Shown: positions 8,350 through 17,709 of the stretch, piece by piece | Layout of the letters: each line of letters opens with the position of its first letter | Position numbering within the stretch: the stretch's first letter is position 1 | Assembly: GCF_005843925.1 (NCBI RefSeq) | Contig: NZ_VCBC01000001.1 | Location: 1 to 64,000, forward strand | DNA from: Thalassotalea litorea | Lineage (GTDB): Bacteria > Pseudomonadota > Gammaproteobacteria > Enterobacterales > Alteromonadaceae | Length of the DNA: 64,000 nt | Reading direction: 5' to 3' | Notes under the pieces: generated by a model | The model's input: only the letters and a program-made list of their open reading frames with translations | What the model was told of the DNA's origin: nothing | Databases searched by the model: none | Made by a program: the position numbers and the translations under genes

Positions 8350-9552
8350 TTATCGAAACAAAACCGACTCGCGATTAAACCAATACACACAAAACGCAAT
8401 GGACACGAATGCAAAGAACCCAGTTGACAGGAAGATAGGTACTAAATAATTGTAATCAATTGTCCCTTTTAACAATTCTTTGATCGCTAATGCAACATTG
8501 GAAATGGGTACCAGCGCCCAGGCGAAATTTAGTTTGATGCCCGGCAGCATCGGCGCGATGATTGGAAAGATCACCAAAATGGTTAACGGTCCCATATAAT
8601 TTTGTGCTTCTTTGTAAGAACTGGCATAAATCGAAATCGCCAGCAAAATTGCCGAAAAGATAGCCGAAACCGGCACCAGTAATAACACCATCAGCACATA
8701 ATCAAACCAGCTTACCGACGAAAGAATGTTCGAAACCTGAGAGACATCAAATAAGCTACCGATAATAAATGACCAGAACACCATCGAAAATATGGTGATC
8801 AGTGCGGTCATCATGGCCGTTGCTGTAATGGTCAGAAATTTTCCTATAACAATGGCAAAGCGTGAAACCGGCGTCAGCAACAAGGTTTCGATAGTGCCCC
8901 GCTCTTTTTCACCCGCGCCTAAATCAATTGCGGGATACATGGCGCCGGTTAAGCAAAGTGGGATCAAGATATACGGGATAAACCCGCCAAGGGTCTCACC
9001 AAAGCTTTCCCGTTCATCGGCGGTATCATGCTGTTCAAAAATAACCGGATCTTTAAAGGCCAGTAATTCACTGGCGCTAAAGCCTTTTTCGGCGAGCATT
9101 TTATCCTGGATCGCCGTTGTAAATTCTTCAAAGGCCTCTTTCACTTTGATGCCTATGCCGGAGATCACATTGGCGCCATTATAATACACCTGCCAGGGGC
9201 TGGATTCGCCGGCGGCTAAATGCTTTTCAAAATCCGGATTCAGGACAATGACGAGATCGGCTTTATCATTTTTGATCGCATCAATGTATTCGTCTTCCGT
9301 GGTCAGCTCCAAGTCGACTTTTTCAAAATCGCTGTGGTAGAACATGGTATTGGCGAAGCGCTCTGAGGCATCAGGGTTGACGAGCACATAGCGCACCATT
9401 TTCTGGTGCTCTTTTAATGCAGCGCTGGAACCTAAAAAGCCAATCAGTCCGAATAAAACCGGAAATACCACCATCGGCAAGGCAATAATAAAAAATAAGG
9501 TTTTGGTGTCTCTTAACAGCTCTATCAGCTCTTTATTAAATACTTGCCACAT
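8350..9552 (-). CDS. ABC-2 type transporter permease, NatB-like
   Basis: A membrane component (400 aa) of an ABC exporter. One N-terminal helix (about 19-41) is followed by a large extracytoplasmic domain (about 42-185), then five further helices to the C-terminus; the GAGEKERGTIETLLLTPVSR segment around 213-232 is the hallmark of the ABC2_membrane_3/NatB group (CPBP-free type). NatB in Bacillus works with NatA in sodium extrusion, but the substrate here is not determined. Its start overlaps the end of the ATPase gene by 17 bp, a sign of coupled expression. Confidence 0.88.
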   Translation of the reverse strand: MWQVFNKELIELLRDTKTLFFIIALPMVVFPVLFGLIGFLGSSAALKEHQKMVRYVLVNPDASERFANTMFYHSDFEKVDLELTTEDEYIDAIKNDKADLVIVLNPDFEKHLAAGESSPWQVYYNGANVISGIGIKVKEAFEEFTTAIQDKMLAEKGFSASELLAFKDPVIFEQHDTADERESFGETLGGFIPYILIPLCLTGAMYPAIDLGAGEKERGTIETLLLTPVSRFAIVIGKFLTITATAMMTALITIFSMVFWSFIIGSLFDVSQVSNILSSVSWFDYVLMVLLLVPVSAIFSAILLAISIYASSYKEAQNYMGPLTILVIFPIIAPMLPGIKLNFAWALVPISNVALAIKELLKGTIDYNYLVPIFLSTGFFAFVSIAFCVYWFNRESVLFR

Positions 9553-10336
9553 ACGCTTTCTCCAGGTTTAACACATGCATAAAGGAACGTCGCAAATCTC
9601 TATCCGCACTTAATTCCCGGAACGCTTGCAAAGAATCAGAAAATGCACTTTTGCCCTGGTCAATGACCGTCACTCTGTCCGCCAGCATTGCCACTTCATC
9701 CAAATGATGGGTGGAAAAAATAACCGCAGTGCCCTGCTCTTTCATCAATTGAATAAATTCTAAGATAATTTCCGTGGCCATAATATCCAGACCTGTGGTG
9801 GGTTCATCAAGCACGAGTACATCAGGCTTATGGATCACGGCCCGGGCAATGGATACTTTTTGTTGCATGCCGGTCGACAGATGTTCAACCCTTCGGTCAA
9901 GGTAATGAACAATACCAAGATTGCGATAAATGGTTTCTGCCTCGGTCGCCAGGTATTCATCATTGACGCCATGTAAACGAGCAAAAAACTCAATATTTTC
10001 GCGTGCTGTTAATCGACCATAGAGTCCGGTTTTACCCGACAAAAAACCAATTTTTTGTTTGGCAAGCAAAGGCGATCGCACCACATCGACTTCATTTATC
10101 CGCACCGCGCCACTGTCGGGTTTCAGAGCCGAAGATAAGATACGTAAAGCCGTCGTTTTACCGGCGCCATTGGGACCGAGCAGGCCCAGCACTTCACCAC
10201 GTTCGCAGTGAAAACTGACGTCCGTTAAGGCGTTGAATACCCCGTCATGTTGTCGCGGATCCACTTTATGACTGCGGTCCTTTTTACTGCGGGTATTAAG
10301 AGTAAAGGTCTTGGTTAGATTCTCTACACAAATCAT
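9536..10336 (-). CDS. ABC transporter ATP-binding protein, NatA-like
   Basis: The ATPase partner of the downstream permease, 266 aa. Walker A GPNGAGKT is at residues 54-61, the LSTGMQQK signature follows the usual helical domain and Walker B with catalytic Glu is in VLVLDEPTTGLD; an H-loop follows in FSTHHLDE. The start at 10336 is chosen over an in-frame ATG at 10366 because AAGGA lies six bases before it and the protein then begins MICVENLTKTF as usual for the family. A Lys/Arg/His-rich insertion at residues 17-31 lies before the first conserved strand. Confidence 0.9.
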   Translation of the reverse strand: MICVENLTKTFTLNTRSKKDRSHKVDPRQHDGVFNALTDVSFHCERGEVLGLLGPNGAGKTTALRILSSALKPDSGAVRINEVDVVRSPLLAKQKIGFLSGKTGLYGRLTARENIEFFARLHGVNDEYLATEAETIYRNLGIVHYLDRRVEHLSTGMQQKVSIARAVIHKPDVLVLDEPTTGLDIMATEIILEFIQLMKEQGTAVIFSTHHLDEVAMLADRVTVIDQGKSAFSDSLQAFRELSADRDLRRSFMHVLNLEKAYVASI

Positions 10337-10585
10337 AGTGTTCCTTTGTATGCACGAAGTCGTCACTGGGGTAATTAAGATGGGAACAATTTAACCATTT
10401 AGACAGCAAACCTAACCCATTGTTATCATGCAAGTTTAAACCTGTTATCAAACATTGCAATGATTTTTCATCGTTGCCAACCATGGTCATCTGTCAGTTC
10501 AGGCACTCACTTCGACGAATTTTTCTTTCAATTTTTAAAACAACAGGCTAATTTAACCGTGAATTTTTTAAGGAAGTAAATTTCT

Positions 10586-12214
10586 ATGAAACGTAATTTT
10601 TACGGCTTAGTTGGCACTGCTTTGACCGCAGGTGTTATGGCCACAGCTTATGCGAAAACGGTTGATCAGGCGTATCAGGACTTTTCCGAAACCGAACTGC
10701 ATCAACACGTTAAAATTTTATCCGCCGATGACTTTGGTGGCCGCCTACCGACCAGTGATGGCGAAACCAAAACCATAGATTACCTGACCAAGCATTTTAA
10801 AGCGGCCGGGTTTCAGGGCGGTTATAAAGGTAGCTTTTTACAACCCGTTGAATTGACCGAAATCACTGCCGATGCGGATATGGCATTGACGATAAAAGGT
10901 CAAGGCCAGACAAGTACCTTTCGCTATGTCGAAGATATGGTGCTAGGCACATCGCGAGTCAGCGAAACAGAATCAATTAAAGACTCGCAAATTGTTTTTG
11001 TCGGCTACGGTATCAATGCCCCAGAATACCAATGGAATGATTATCAAGGATTGGACGTAAAAGGCAAAACCGTGGTCATGTTAGTGAATGACCCTGGCTT
11101 TGAAACGCAAAACCCGGATTTATTCACCGGCAGCGCAATGACCTACTATGGCCGCTGGACCTATAAATATGAAGAAGCGAGCCGTCAGGGCGCGGCCGCC
11201 GCGATCATTGTCCATGAAACCGCACCAGCGTCATACCCCTGGTCTGTTGTCACCAATGGCTGGACTGGACCACAATATGGTTTGTATCGTGAAGACAAAA
11301 ACATGCAGCGAGTGGGGCTAGAAGGCTGGTTAACCCGCGAAACCGCAGTATCGTTATTTAAACAAGCGGGTTTGGACTTTGACGAGTACAAACAAAAAGC
11401 ATTGCAAGGTCCGATCGCAAAATCGTTAGACCTGAGCGCAAGTGCCACCGTAAAAAGTACCCTCAAACGTTCCACCTCGCACAACTTCATAGCCACCTTG
11501 CCCGGTACTGAAAATCCGGGTGAACACATCCTGTTAACCGGTCACTGGGATCATATTGGTACCGACACCTCACTAGAAGGCGACCAGATTTATAACGGTG
11601 CCCATGATAATGCCAGTGGTATCGGCGGTATGATTGAAATCGCTAAAGCCTTTGGCTCTTTAGATAAAGCGCCTCAGCGTTCCATTACCGTTGTCGCAAC
11701 GACGGCGGAAGAACAAGGTTTACTCGGTTCTCGCTATTATGCACAAAACCCGGCGTACCCTTTGGATAAGACGGTTGCGGTATTTAACCTCGACAGCCTG
11801 AATATTCTTGGTCAAACCAAAGACATGATTGTTCGTGGTAAAGGTAAATCGCAAGTTGAAGACTATTTGGCAAATGCCGCTGAAAAGCAAGGTCGTCATC
11901 TTGTCAAAGAAACCAACCCTGCTGCGGGAAGCTACTATCGTTCCGATCACTTTAACTTCGCTAAAGAAGGTGTTCCGGCAGTATTTGCTGGTGGTGGTAG
12001 CATACCGTTAAATGCTGAAGTCGAAGCGTATCGTGCCAAAGTATTGCCGGATATGCGTCGTTGCTACCATCAACTGTGTGACGAGTATAACCCTGAGTGG
12101 GATTTGCGCGGCGCAATTGAAGACCTGCAACTGACCTTTGATGCGATGTTTCATGTCGCGAATTCAAACGATTGGCCGAAATGGTCGAAAACCAGTGAAT
12201 TCCAACGCAAATAA
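10586..12214 (+). CDS. Exported M28-family metallopeptidase with PA domain
   Basis: A secreted zinc aminopeptidase-type enzyme of 542 aa. A signal peptide (residues 1-23, ending AYA) is followed by an N-terminal part with a PA-like insertion (about 130-260) and the M28 catalytic domain. Zinc ligands and catalytic residues are seen in TGHWDHIG, GAHDNASG and TTAEEQGLLGS. AAGGA precedes the ATG. It is transcribed alone, divergently from the ABC exporter, and ended by a terminator at 12331. It likely degrades peptides in the periplasm or outside the cell. Confidence 0.92.
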   Translation: MKRNFYGLVGTALTAGVMATAYAKTVDQAYQDFSETELHQHVKILSADDFGGRLPTSDGETKTIDYLTKHFKAAGFQGGYKGSFLQPVELTEITADADMALTIKGQGQTSTFRYVEDMVLGTSRVSETESIKDSQIVFVGYGINAPEYQWNDYQGLDVKGKTVVMLVNDPGFETQNPDLFTGSAMTYYGRWTYKYEEASRQGAAAAIIVHETAPASYPWSVVTNGWTGPQYGLYREDKNMQRVGLEGWLTRETAVSLFKQAGLDFDEYKQKALQGPIAKSLDLSASATVKSTLKRSTSHNFIATLPGTENPGEHILLTGHWDHIGTDTSLEGDQIYNGAHDNASGIGGMIEIAKAFGSLDKAPQRSITVVATTAEEQGLLGSRYYAQNPAYPLDKTVAVFNLDSLNILGQTKDMIVRGKGKSQVEDYLANAAEKQGRHLVKETNPAAGSYYRSDHFNFAKEGVPAVFAGGGSIPLNAEVEAYRAKVLPDMRRCYHQLCDEYNPEWDLRGAIEDLQLTFDAMFHVANSNDWPKWSKTSEFQRK

Positions 12215-12330
12215 TTACCGTTTGCGGGGCAAATAGAACAAGATAAAAGAGATGTAAAAAAAAAGTTGAATATTTATTCTAATTTATAGCGAACTGCTAT
12301 TGATTTTTATGTGTAAATATTAGACTCTCA

Positions 12331-12362
12331 AAGGCAGCCCTACCACAGGCTGCCTTTTTTAT
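12331..12362 (+). terminator. Terminator after the M28 peptidase gene
   Basis: A perfect AAGGCAGCC/GGCTGCCTT stem with an eight-base loop is followed by a run of T. It lies about 115 bp after the stop codon and before asnB. Confidence 0.85.
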
Positions 12363-12490
12363 TCTTGAAAACAAAGCAGTAACTTGTTTCGTGAAGCTCA
12401 CTTCCGGTGTGATCCGCAAATAACCCTGCTAATTCGTGAATGAATAAAACAACGTGATTTCGAAATTATGGTAAAAGGAGTAACACCACC

Positions 12491-14155
12491 ATGTGTTCAA
12501 TTTTTTGTGTGTTGGATATTCAAGGTGACGCAACGCTGTTGCGTGAACAAGCCTTGCAAATGTCCCGTTTATTAAGACACCGCGGTCCTGACTGGTCCGG
12601 TGTATATGCCAATGAACAGGCTATTTTGGTTCATGAACGTCTAGCGATTGTTGATACTGAAAATGGCGCCCAACCTCTATATAATTCGAATCGAAATCAC
12701 GTGTTAGCGGTTAATGGCGAAATTTACAATCACAAACAGCTCGAGCAGGAACTGACCAGTGATTATCAATTTCAAACCAAATCGGACTGTGAAGTCATTC
12801 TGCCGCTTTACCAAGAGCATGGTTGCGATTTTATCGATCAGTTACAGGGCATGTTCGCTTTTGTCCTGTATGACGTTGAAAAGCAACGTTACTTAGTGGC
12901 CCGTGACCACATTGGTATTATTCCTTTGTACACTGGTGTCGACGAGCACGGTAACTTTTATGTCGCATCAGAAATGAAAGCTCTGGTGCCGGTATGTAAA
13001 ACCGTCAGTGAATTCCCTCCGGGTCATTATTTAGATTCTACCGATGGGGAAATTAAGCCGTATTACCAAAGAGATTGGCAGGAATACCAAACCGTTGCCG
13101 ACAATCCTGCGGATATTGATGAGCTACGCAATAGCCTTGAGCAATCGGTAAAATCTCATTTGATGACCGATGTCCCATACGGTGTATTGTTGTCTGGTGG
13201 ACTGGATTCGTCACTGATCTCGGCGATCACCCAAAAATTTGCAGCGCGACGAATCGAAGAAAATGGCTTAAGCGATGCTTGGTGGCCTAAAGTCCATTCT
13301 TTTGCCGTAGGCCTTGAAGGCTCACCCGATCTGATTGCAGCACAAAAGGTCGCAGATGCTATCGGCACCGTGCATCACTCCATGCATTTTACGGTGCAAG
13401 AAGGCATTGATGCCCTTAAGGAAGTGATATATCACCTAGAAACCTATGACGTGACGACCATCCGAGCGTCTACCCCGATGTACCTGATGGCTCGAAAAAT
13501 CAAAGCCATGGGCATTAAGATGGTATTGTCCGGTGAAGGTGCGGATGAAATATTCGGTGGCTACTTATATTTCCACAAGGCGCCAAATGCTCAGGAATTC
13601 CATGAAGAAACCGTACGTAAACTCAGTAAGCTGCATATGTTTGACTGCTTGCGAGCAAACAAAGCCATGTCAGCCTGGGGGGTTGAAGCCAGAGTCCCGT
13701 TTTTAGACAAAGACTTTATGGACACAGCAATGCGTTTAAACCCACAAGCGAAAATGTGTGTCGACGGTAAAATTGAGAAGCATGTATTGCGCTCTGCCTT
13801 TGAGGGCTATTTGCCGGAAGAAATACTGTGGCGTCAAAAAGAACAATTTTCCGATGGTGTTGGATATTCCTGGATTGATAGCTTAAAAACCCATGTTGAG
13901 GCGTTAGTCAGCGATCAGCAATTAGAAAATGCGCGTTTTAAATTCGCGCACAATACCCCGGATACCAAAGAAGCGTATTTTTACCGGAGTATTTTTGAAG
14001 ATCATTTCCCGCTGGAGTCCGCAGTAAAATGTGTTCCTGGTGGTAAGTCGGTCGCTTGTTCAACAGAAGCCGCATTGGCCTGGGATGAGAGCTTTCAAAA
14101 TAACGCCGATCCTTCCGGTCGCGCCGTATTGAGTGTTCATAACGAAAGTTACTAA
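12491..14155 (+). CDS. asnB: Asparagine synthetase B, glutamine-hydrolysing
   Basis: It makes asparagine from aspartate, ATP and glutamine in the cytoplasm. The 554-residue length equals that of E. coli AsnB. The N-terminal class II glutaminase domain starts at the nucleophile Cys2 (MCSIF), with RHRGPD at 29-34 and NGEIYNH at 75-81; the synthetase domain has the PPi-loop LSGGLDSS at 234-241 and SGEGADEIFGGY further on. AAGGAG lies before the ATG. It is a single-gene unit with terminators on both sides. Confidence 0.97.
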   Translation: MCSIFCVLDIQGDATLLREQALQMSRLLRHRGPDWSGVYANEQAILVHERLAIVDTENGAQPLYNSNRNHVLAVNGEIYNHKQLEQELTSDYQFQTKSDCEVILPLYQEHGCDFIDQLQGMFAFVLYDVEKQRYLVARDHIGIIPLYTGVDEHGNFYVASEMKALVPVCKTVSEFPPGHYLDSTDGEIKPYYQRDWQEYQTVADNPADIDELRNSLEQSVKSHLMTDVPYGVLLSGGLDSSLISAITQKFAARRIEENGLSDAWWPKVHSFAVGLEGSPDLIAAQKVADAIGTVHHSMHFTVQEGIDALKEVIYHLETYDVTTIRASTPMYLMARKIKAMGIKMVLSGEGADEIFGGYLYFHKAPNAQEFHEETVRKLSKLHMFDCLRANKAMSAWGVEARVPFLDKDFMDTAMRLNPQAKMCVDGKIEKHVLRSAFEGYLPEEILWRQKEQFSDGVGYSWIDSLKTHVEALVSDQQLENARFKFAHNTPDTKEAYFYRSIFEDHFPLESAVKCVPGGKSVACSTEAALAWDESFQNNADPSGRAVLSVHNESY

Positions 14156-14179
14156 CACCAACATTCGTAACCCATCATC

Positions 14180-14209
14180 AAAAAAGCCTGCATAAAGCAG
14201 GCTTTTTTA
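14180..14209 (+). terminator. Terminator after asnB
   Basis: An AAAAAGCCTGC/GCAGGCTTTTTT stem with a five-base loop lies about 25 bp after the asnB stop. Being A- and T-flanked, it can also serve the opposite-strand gene at 14256. Confidence 0.88.
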
Positions 14210-14255
14210 TATCTATCATCACTCAGCGATATATCAATACCGCAACGCGTTGAGT

Positions 14256-14438
14256 TTATTCATCATCATCCGGTTTCTGATCCAATACGCAATGCTCTGC
14301 GTAATCAGCTGCCTCACTCGCGCTCCAGTCTGCTTTCGGCTTTTCTTTCATACTCGCACACCACTCGTCCGAGCCAACTTTGGGCTGACAGCCTACGATA
14401 AACAAGCCAGCTACTAATGCTAATAAAATCTTTTTCAT
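14256..14438 (-). CDS. Small DUF3012 lipoprotein, 60 aa
   Basis: The N-terminus MKKILLALVAGLFIVGC is a lipoprotein signal with a lipobox (IVGC, Cys17), so it should be anchored in the envelope. The mature part GSDEWCASMKEKPKADWSASEAADYAEHCV fits the DUF3012 family, with two cysteines that may form a disulfide. The family's function is unknown to me. The ATG at 14438 is chosen because the signal peptide begins there and CAGGG lies upstream; an extended frame to 14477 adds a non-signal leader. Confidence 0.85.
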   Translation of the reverse strand: MKKILLALVAGLFIVGCQPKVGSDEWCASMKEKPKADWSASEAADYAEHCVLDQKPDDDE

Positions 14439-14616
14439 AAAAAAACCCTGTATCTCAATTTGACGTTTCGCCATCACGGTTAACCACTGTTCAATTTCGA
14501 AATGTACTACTTATCATGTATCAAAATTTACAGCCCTGATAAAACCTTAGCAGAATTTAATGATAACGCTTTAATTCAAATCACTTTTCTTTATAAGAGT
14601 GTGACTAATAAGCGAT

Positions 14617-14823
14617 TTAGCGCCAATCTTTGGGTGCATTTAAATCACACTTTTTACAATTGATGCGAAACCCGATTTTTCGTTTGCGCCCCTCTTCCGT
14701 CACGACCCAGGAGCGATTTTGCCAAGGCGGATTGTGCCTTACATGCTGATTATGACCGCAGGATAGCTTAGCTACCCAATGCTCTTCTTCATCAAGCAAA
14801 AAGCCGACGATTGCTTGTTTCAT
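14617..14823 (-). CDS. DUF3565 small putative metal-binding protein, 68 aa
   Basis: A short cytoplasmic protein that matches the DUF3565 pattern: IVGFLLDEEEHWVAKLSCGH, then QHVRHNPPWQNRSWV and a C-terminal NCKKC. Cys22, His24, His27, His30, Cys56 and Cys59 are candidate zinc ligands. Function is unknown. It lies 25 bp after the amidohydrolase stop-side region's partner on the same strand (amidohydrolase gene ends at 14848), so the two may be co-transcribed. Confidence 0.88.
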   Translation of the reverse strand: MKQAIVGFLLDEEEHWVAKLSCGHNQHVRHNPPWQNRSWVVTEEGRKRKIGFRINCKKCDLNAPKDWR

Positions 14824-14847
14824 AGTTTACTGCGTCTCTTTAAATTA

Positions 14848-16605
14848 TTACTGTTTTTGATTCGGGTATACCTGTCCGGAAAATACCACGCCCCATATAT
14901 TAATATCTTTGATTTTCATTGGATCCACTTTGTATGGATCATCCTCAAGAATCGTGAAATCGGCTTGTTTACCAGTACGAATAGAACCAATTTGTGACTC
15001 TTTACGCATCATCCAGGCGGCGTCAATGGTAATGGCTCGCAATGCTTCATCAACGGATAAAGCCTGATATTGGTTATTTTCATTGTCATTAATGGTAGTA
15101 CGATTCACCGCCGCCCAAGCCAATGTCAATGGACTTAAAGGTGCCATTGGGCAATCAGAATGCAGCGCGACTTTCATACCATATTTTCTCGCGGTTCCCA
15201 GAGGAACCATATTACGTGCCCTATCTTCTCCCAACCATTGTTCGGCGTAGATATCCGATAGAATGTATTGATAATAAGGGTTAGCTGAAATTGTCATCCC
15301 CAGTTCGTGCATCTGTGCAATTTGTTCATCGGTGACATAGGCAAAATGCTCTAGCGTAGCCCGGTGGTCAAATCGTGGTCCTTGGGCCTGTAATTTACGA
15401 ACAATATCAATAAGGGCGTCAGCACTGGCATCACCGTTAGTATGGGCGTGTAGTTGATAACCCGCATTCCAGAATGTTTCTGCGTATTGATAGGTCACTT
15501 CCATTGGCGCCATCCATTGTCCCTGATGACCATCGATATAGCCTGGAAATTTGTATTGCGACAAACCGGAGTAAATTGCACCATCCATCATCAGCTTAAA
15601 ATGTTTGTCGAACATTACCCGTTCGCTGTTATTGGCGTTCCATTGTTCTACCTCCTGTAGCGCTTGCTCTGGAGACTTCCCGCGGGCAATAAAGTCAGTA
15701 ATAATTGGCGTCAAAACCAATCTCGCCGGTGCCTTTGTACTGTCCATCACAGTATGAATCAGTTTCGCCTCACCAATCGGGTCACCGAATATTCCGACGC
15801 CCATATCCATGGCCGAGGTAACGCCGGCTTCTCGCATCATAGTTACAAAGGTTTCCATACCTTGTTTATATCTGTCTGGAGCTAGTAAAAACGTCATTTT
15901 CGGGATCATTTTTACAAAGCCATTTTCCCAGAAATGGCCTTTTTGCCAGTCTACATCTTTCTCACCTTTGGCGATGCTCTCATCGATGCCCAGAAGCTTA
16001 AATGCAGCATCATTGCCGATGATTTCGTGAAAAGAACGGTGCCAAATCATGACTGGCTTGTCGCCAAACCAATCATTAAGTTGCTGACGATACACGTCAC
16101 CGTGCCACAAACCGTGATAGCCCCAGGAAATAAACGGCACGTTTGGGTCACGATTGGCATCGTCAAAATAGGCCTCAACCTGTTTGCTGAGCATAGCTTT
16201 ATAGTCTTGTGGCGTTTTAGCGCCAGGAAACGTTCCTGTCGGAAGCTCCCAGTCATCGGGCGCAAGAAACACAAATTGAGTCAGTACTGCAGGCAATGAT
16301 GGATGCACATGGGGGTCTATCAAACCCGGCATAATCACTTTATCTTTAAATCGATCATCAATTTTGGCGTTATAGTTTTTCTTCCAGACTTCGAGACTTT
16401 CTTTATCACCAATGCCAACGATTTTATCACCCGATACCGCAATCGCGTAAGCTTCAGGTGATGCTGGCTCCATAGTTATCACTTTTTTTGCGGTGAAGAT
16501 TGTTACCTTGGCATCTGCGGATATGGACATTGATGCTTGTTTTGAAACCGCGGAGAAGGTAGTACATAAACAAATTAGAAAAATCGAGATTAGTCTCAAT
16601 ATCAT
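14848..16605 (-). CDS. Exported amidohydrolase, YtcJ/Amidohydro_3 type
   Basis: A metal-dependent hydrolase of 585 aa with a signal peptide (residues 1-20, MILRLISIFLICLCTTFSAV), so it should act in the periplasm. The beta-sandwich part frames a TIM barrel; the metal-binding HxH is His99/His101 (DPHVHP), with LHAHTNGDASADALID and a conserved HSDCPMAPLSP further on. The C-terminal ADFTILEDDPYKVDP segment is typical of the family. The natural substrate is unknown for most members. It is followed by the DUF3565 gene 24 bp downstream. Confidence 0.9.
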   Translation of the reverse strand: MILRLISIFLICLCTTFSAVSKQASMSISADAKVTIFTAKKVITMEPASPEAYAIAVSGDKIVGIGDKESLEVWKKNYNAKIDDRFKDKVIMPGLIDPHVHPSLPAVLTQFVFLAPDDWELPTGTFPGAKTPQDYKAMLSKQVEAYFDDANRDPNVPFISWGYHGLWHGDVYRQQLNDWFGDKPVMIWHRSFHEIIGNDAAFKLLGIDESIAKGEKDVDWQKGHFWENGFVKMIPKMTFLLAPDRYKQGMETFVTMMREAGVTSAMDMGVGIFGDPIGEAKLIHTVMDSTKAPARLVLTPIITDFIARGKSPEQALQEVEQWNANNSERVMFDKHFKLMMDGAIYSGLSQYKFPGYIDGHQGQWMAPMEVTYQYAETFWNAGYQLHAHTNGDASADALIDIVRKLQAQGPRFDHRATLEHFAYVTDEQIAQMHELGMTISANPYYQYILSDIYAEQWLGEDRARNMVPLGTARKYGMKVALHSDCPMAPLSPLTLAWAAVNRTTINDNENNQYQALSVDEALRAITIDAAWMMRKESQIGSIRTGKQADFTILEDDPYKVDPMKIKDINIWGVVFSGQVYPNQKQ

Positions 16606-16780
16606 ATTTACGTTCTCATGGAAAAGTCTGGTATAAGCTTAGTAAGCAAAAGGCAGAATTGAAAAGTCTGATACCAATCAACATTAATTTCTGATCACTC
16701 AGCAAATTTTCGCCATGTTATATTTCAAAAATTAATTGTGGAATATGAACCATACAACGCAGGATAAATTGGAGGCAATT

Positions 16781-16846
16781 GTGATCTCAAGCCATACTTA
16801 CCCCCTAGTGATGTATAGATGCCCTATTACCGGATCCTTGTTTTGA
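16781..16846 (+). CDS. Possible leader ORF overlapping the metallopeptidase-like gene
   Basis: A GTG start at 16781 follows a strong GGAGG four to eight bases upstream and opens a 21-codon frame ending TGA at 16846, across the ATG of the next gene (16819) in a different frame. The downstream ATG itself has no Shine-Dalgarno. This may give translational coupling, or may simply be chance. The peptide resembles nothing known to me. Confidence 0.25.
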   Translation: MISSHTYPLVMYRCPITGSLF

Positions 16847-17709
16847 AAATCTTATTATTGCTAGTCAGCGTACTAATATCCTGGGCTAGTTGTGCTGAAA
16901 ATATTTCCCTGACCACGCAAAATATCGACGCGCAGCAGTCGCAAAAAGTCGCTAGTTGGCTGAACACAGGTGTCAATGTAGTGGAGTCGACACTTACTCC
17001 GATCCCCCATGCTCAATTGAAAATCACCGTCAAGGGATACCCAGATGCCATGGAGCCGGTTCCCTGGGGGCAAATATTACGGGAACACCCCATTGAAGTG
17101 CTATTGTATGTAAATCCGAATATGCCATTGAGCAGTTTTGTCAATGACTGGACCCTCTACCACGAACTTTCGCATTTGTATTTCCCCTATCTGGATTATC
17201 AAAATTTCTGGCTAAGTGAAGGCTTTGCTACATACATGCAATATCTTGTCATGTTCCGCGGCGAAATCATTAATTCAAGTCAGTTTGTCGAACGCATCGA
17301 ACAAGGGTTGTTGCGAGGTAAGAATAAAACTCAGGAAAAGCCCGGAAAATTAAATGAGGTGAGTGCTGATATGTGGCAACAACGGGCATTTAAACGAGTT
17401 TACTGGAGCGGCGCGGCATACTTTATGGAAGCAGATTTGCAGCTGATTGAAAAAGGGAAAGATTTAACCGAGATCATTGCAAGGTTTAGCCACTGCTGCC
17501 TTCGCAAAACGATGTCCGGCGGTGAGCTTGTAGCAACATTAGATAAGCTAAGCAAAACTAGCATCTTCAGCGCATTACATCGACACTATCGATACCGTGT
17601 TGATTTCCCGGATATCAATCAAGCGCAATTACGAGTCCTTGCCAAACATTACCAGGCCAAACAGGGATTATCTGAGCAACAGCAAGGCTCCAGGATTATT
17701 GCTGATTAA
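16819..17709 (+). CDS. Exported HExxH metallopeptidase-like protein, 296 aa
   Basis: After a signal peptide (about residues 1-26) the protein has HELSH at 115-119 and, 15 residues on, LSEGFATYMQ with Glu134 as a likely third zinc ligand. This is the gluzincin layout of M1/M61-like peptidases but in a much smaller protein, lacking the M1 exopeptidase GAMEN motif. The spacing between HExxH and Glu (about 15 residues) is shorter than the usual 18 of M1 enzymes. It is convergent with, and overlaps by 14 bp, the Nudix gene. The specific family is not named with certainty; DUF-type gluzincins are the best guess. Confidence 0.75.
   Translation: MPYYRILVLKILLLLVSVLISWASCAENISLTTQNIDAQQSQKVASWLNTGVNVVESTLTPIPHAQLKITVKGYPDAMEPVPWGQILREHPIEVLLYVNPNMPLSSFVNDWTLYHELSHLYFPYLDYQNFWLSEGFATYMQYLVMFRGEIINSSQFVERIEQGLLRGKNKTQEKPGKLNEVSADMWQQRAFKRVYWSGAAYFMEADLQLIEKGKDLTEIIARFSHCCLRKTMSGGELVATLDKLSKTSIFSALHRHYRYRVDFPDINQAQLRVLAKHYQAKQGLSEQQQGSRIIAD

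Noticed and set aside
10296..10490. Minus-strand 64-codon frame upstream of the ABC ATPase
   Set aside because: It overlaps the true start region of the ATPase in another frame and has no recognisable features.
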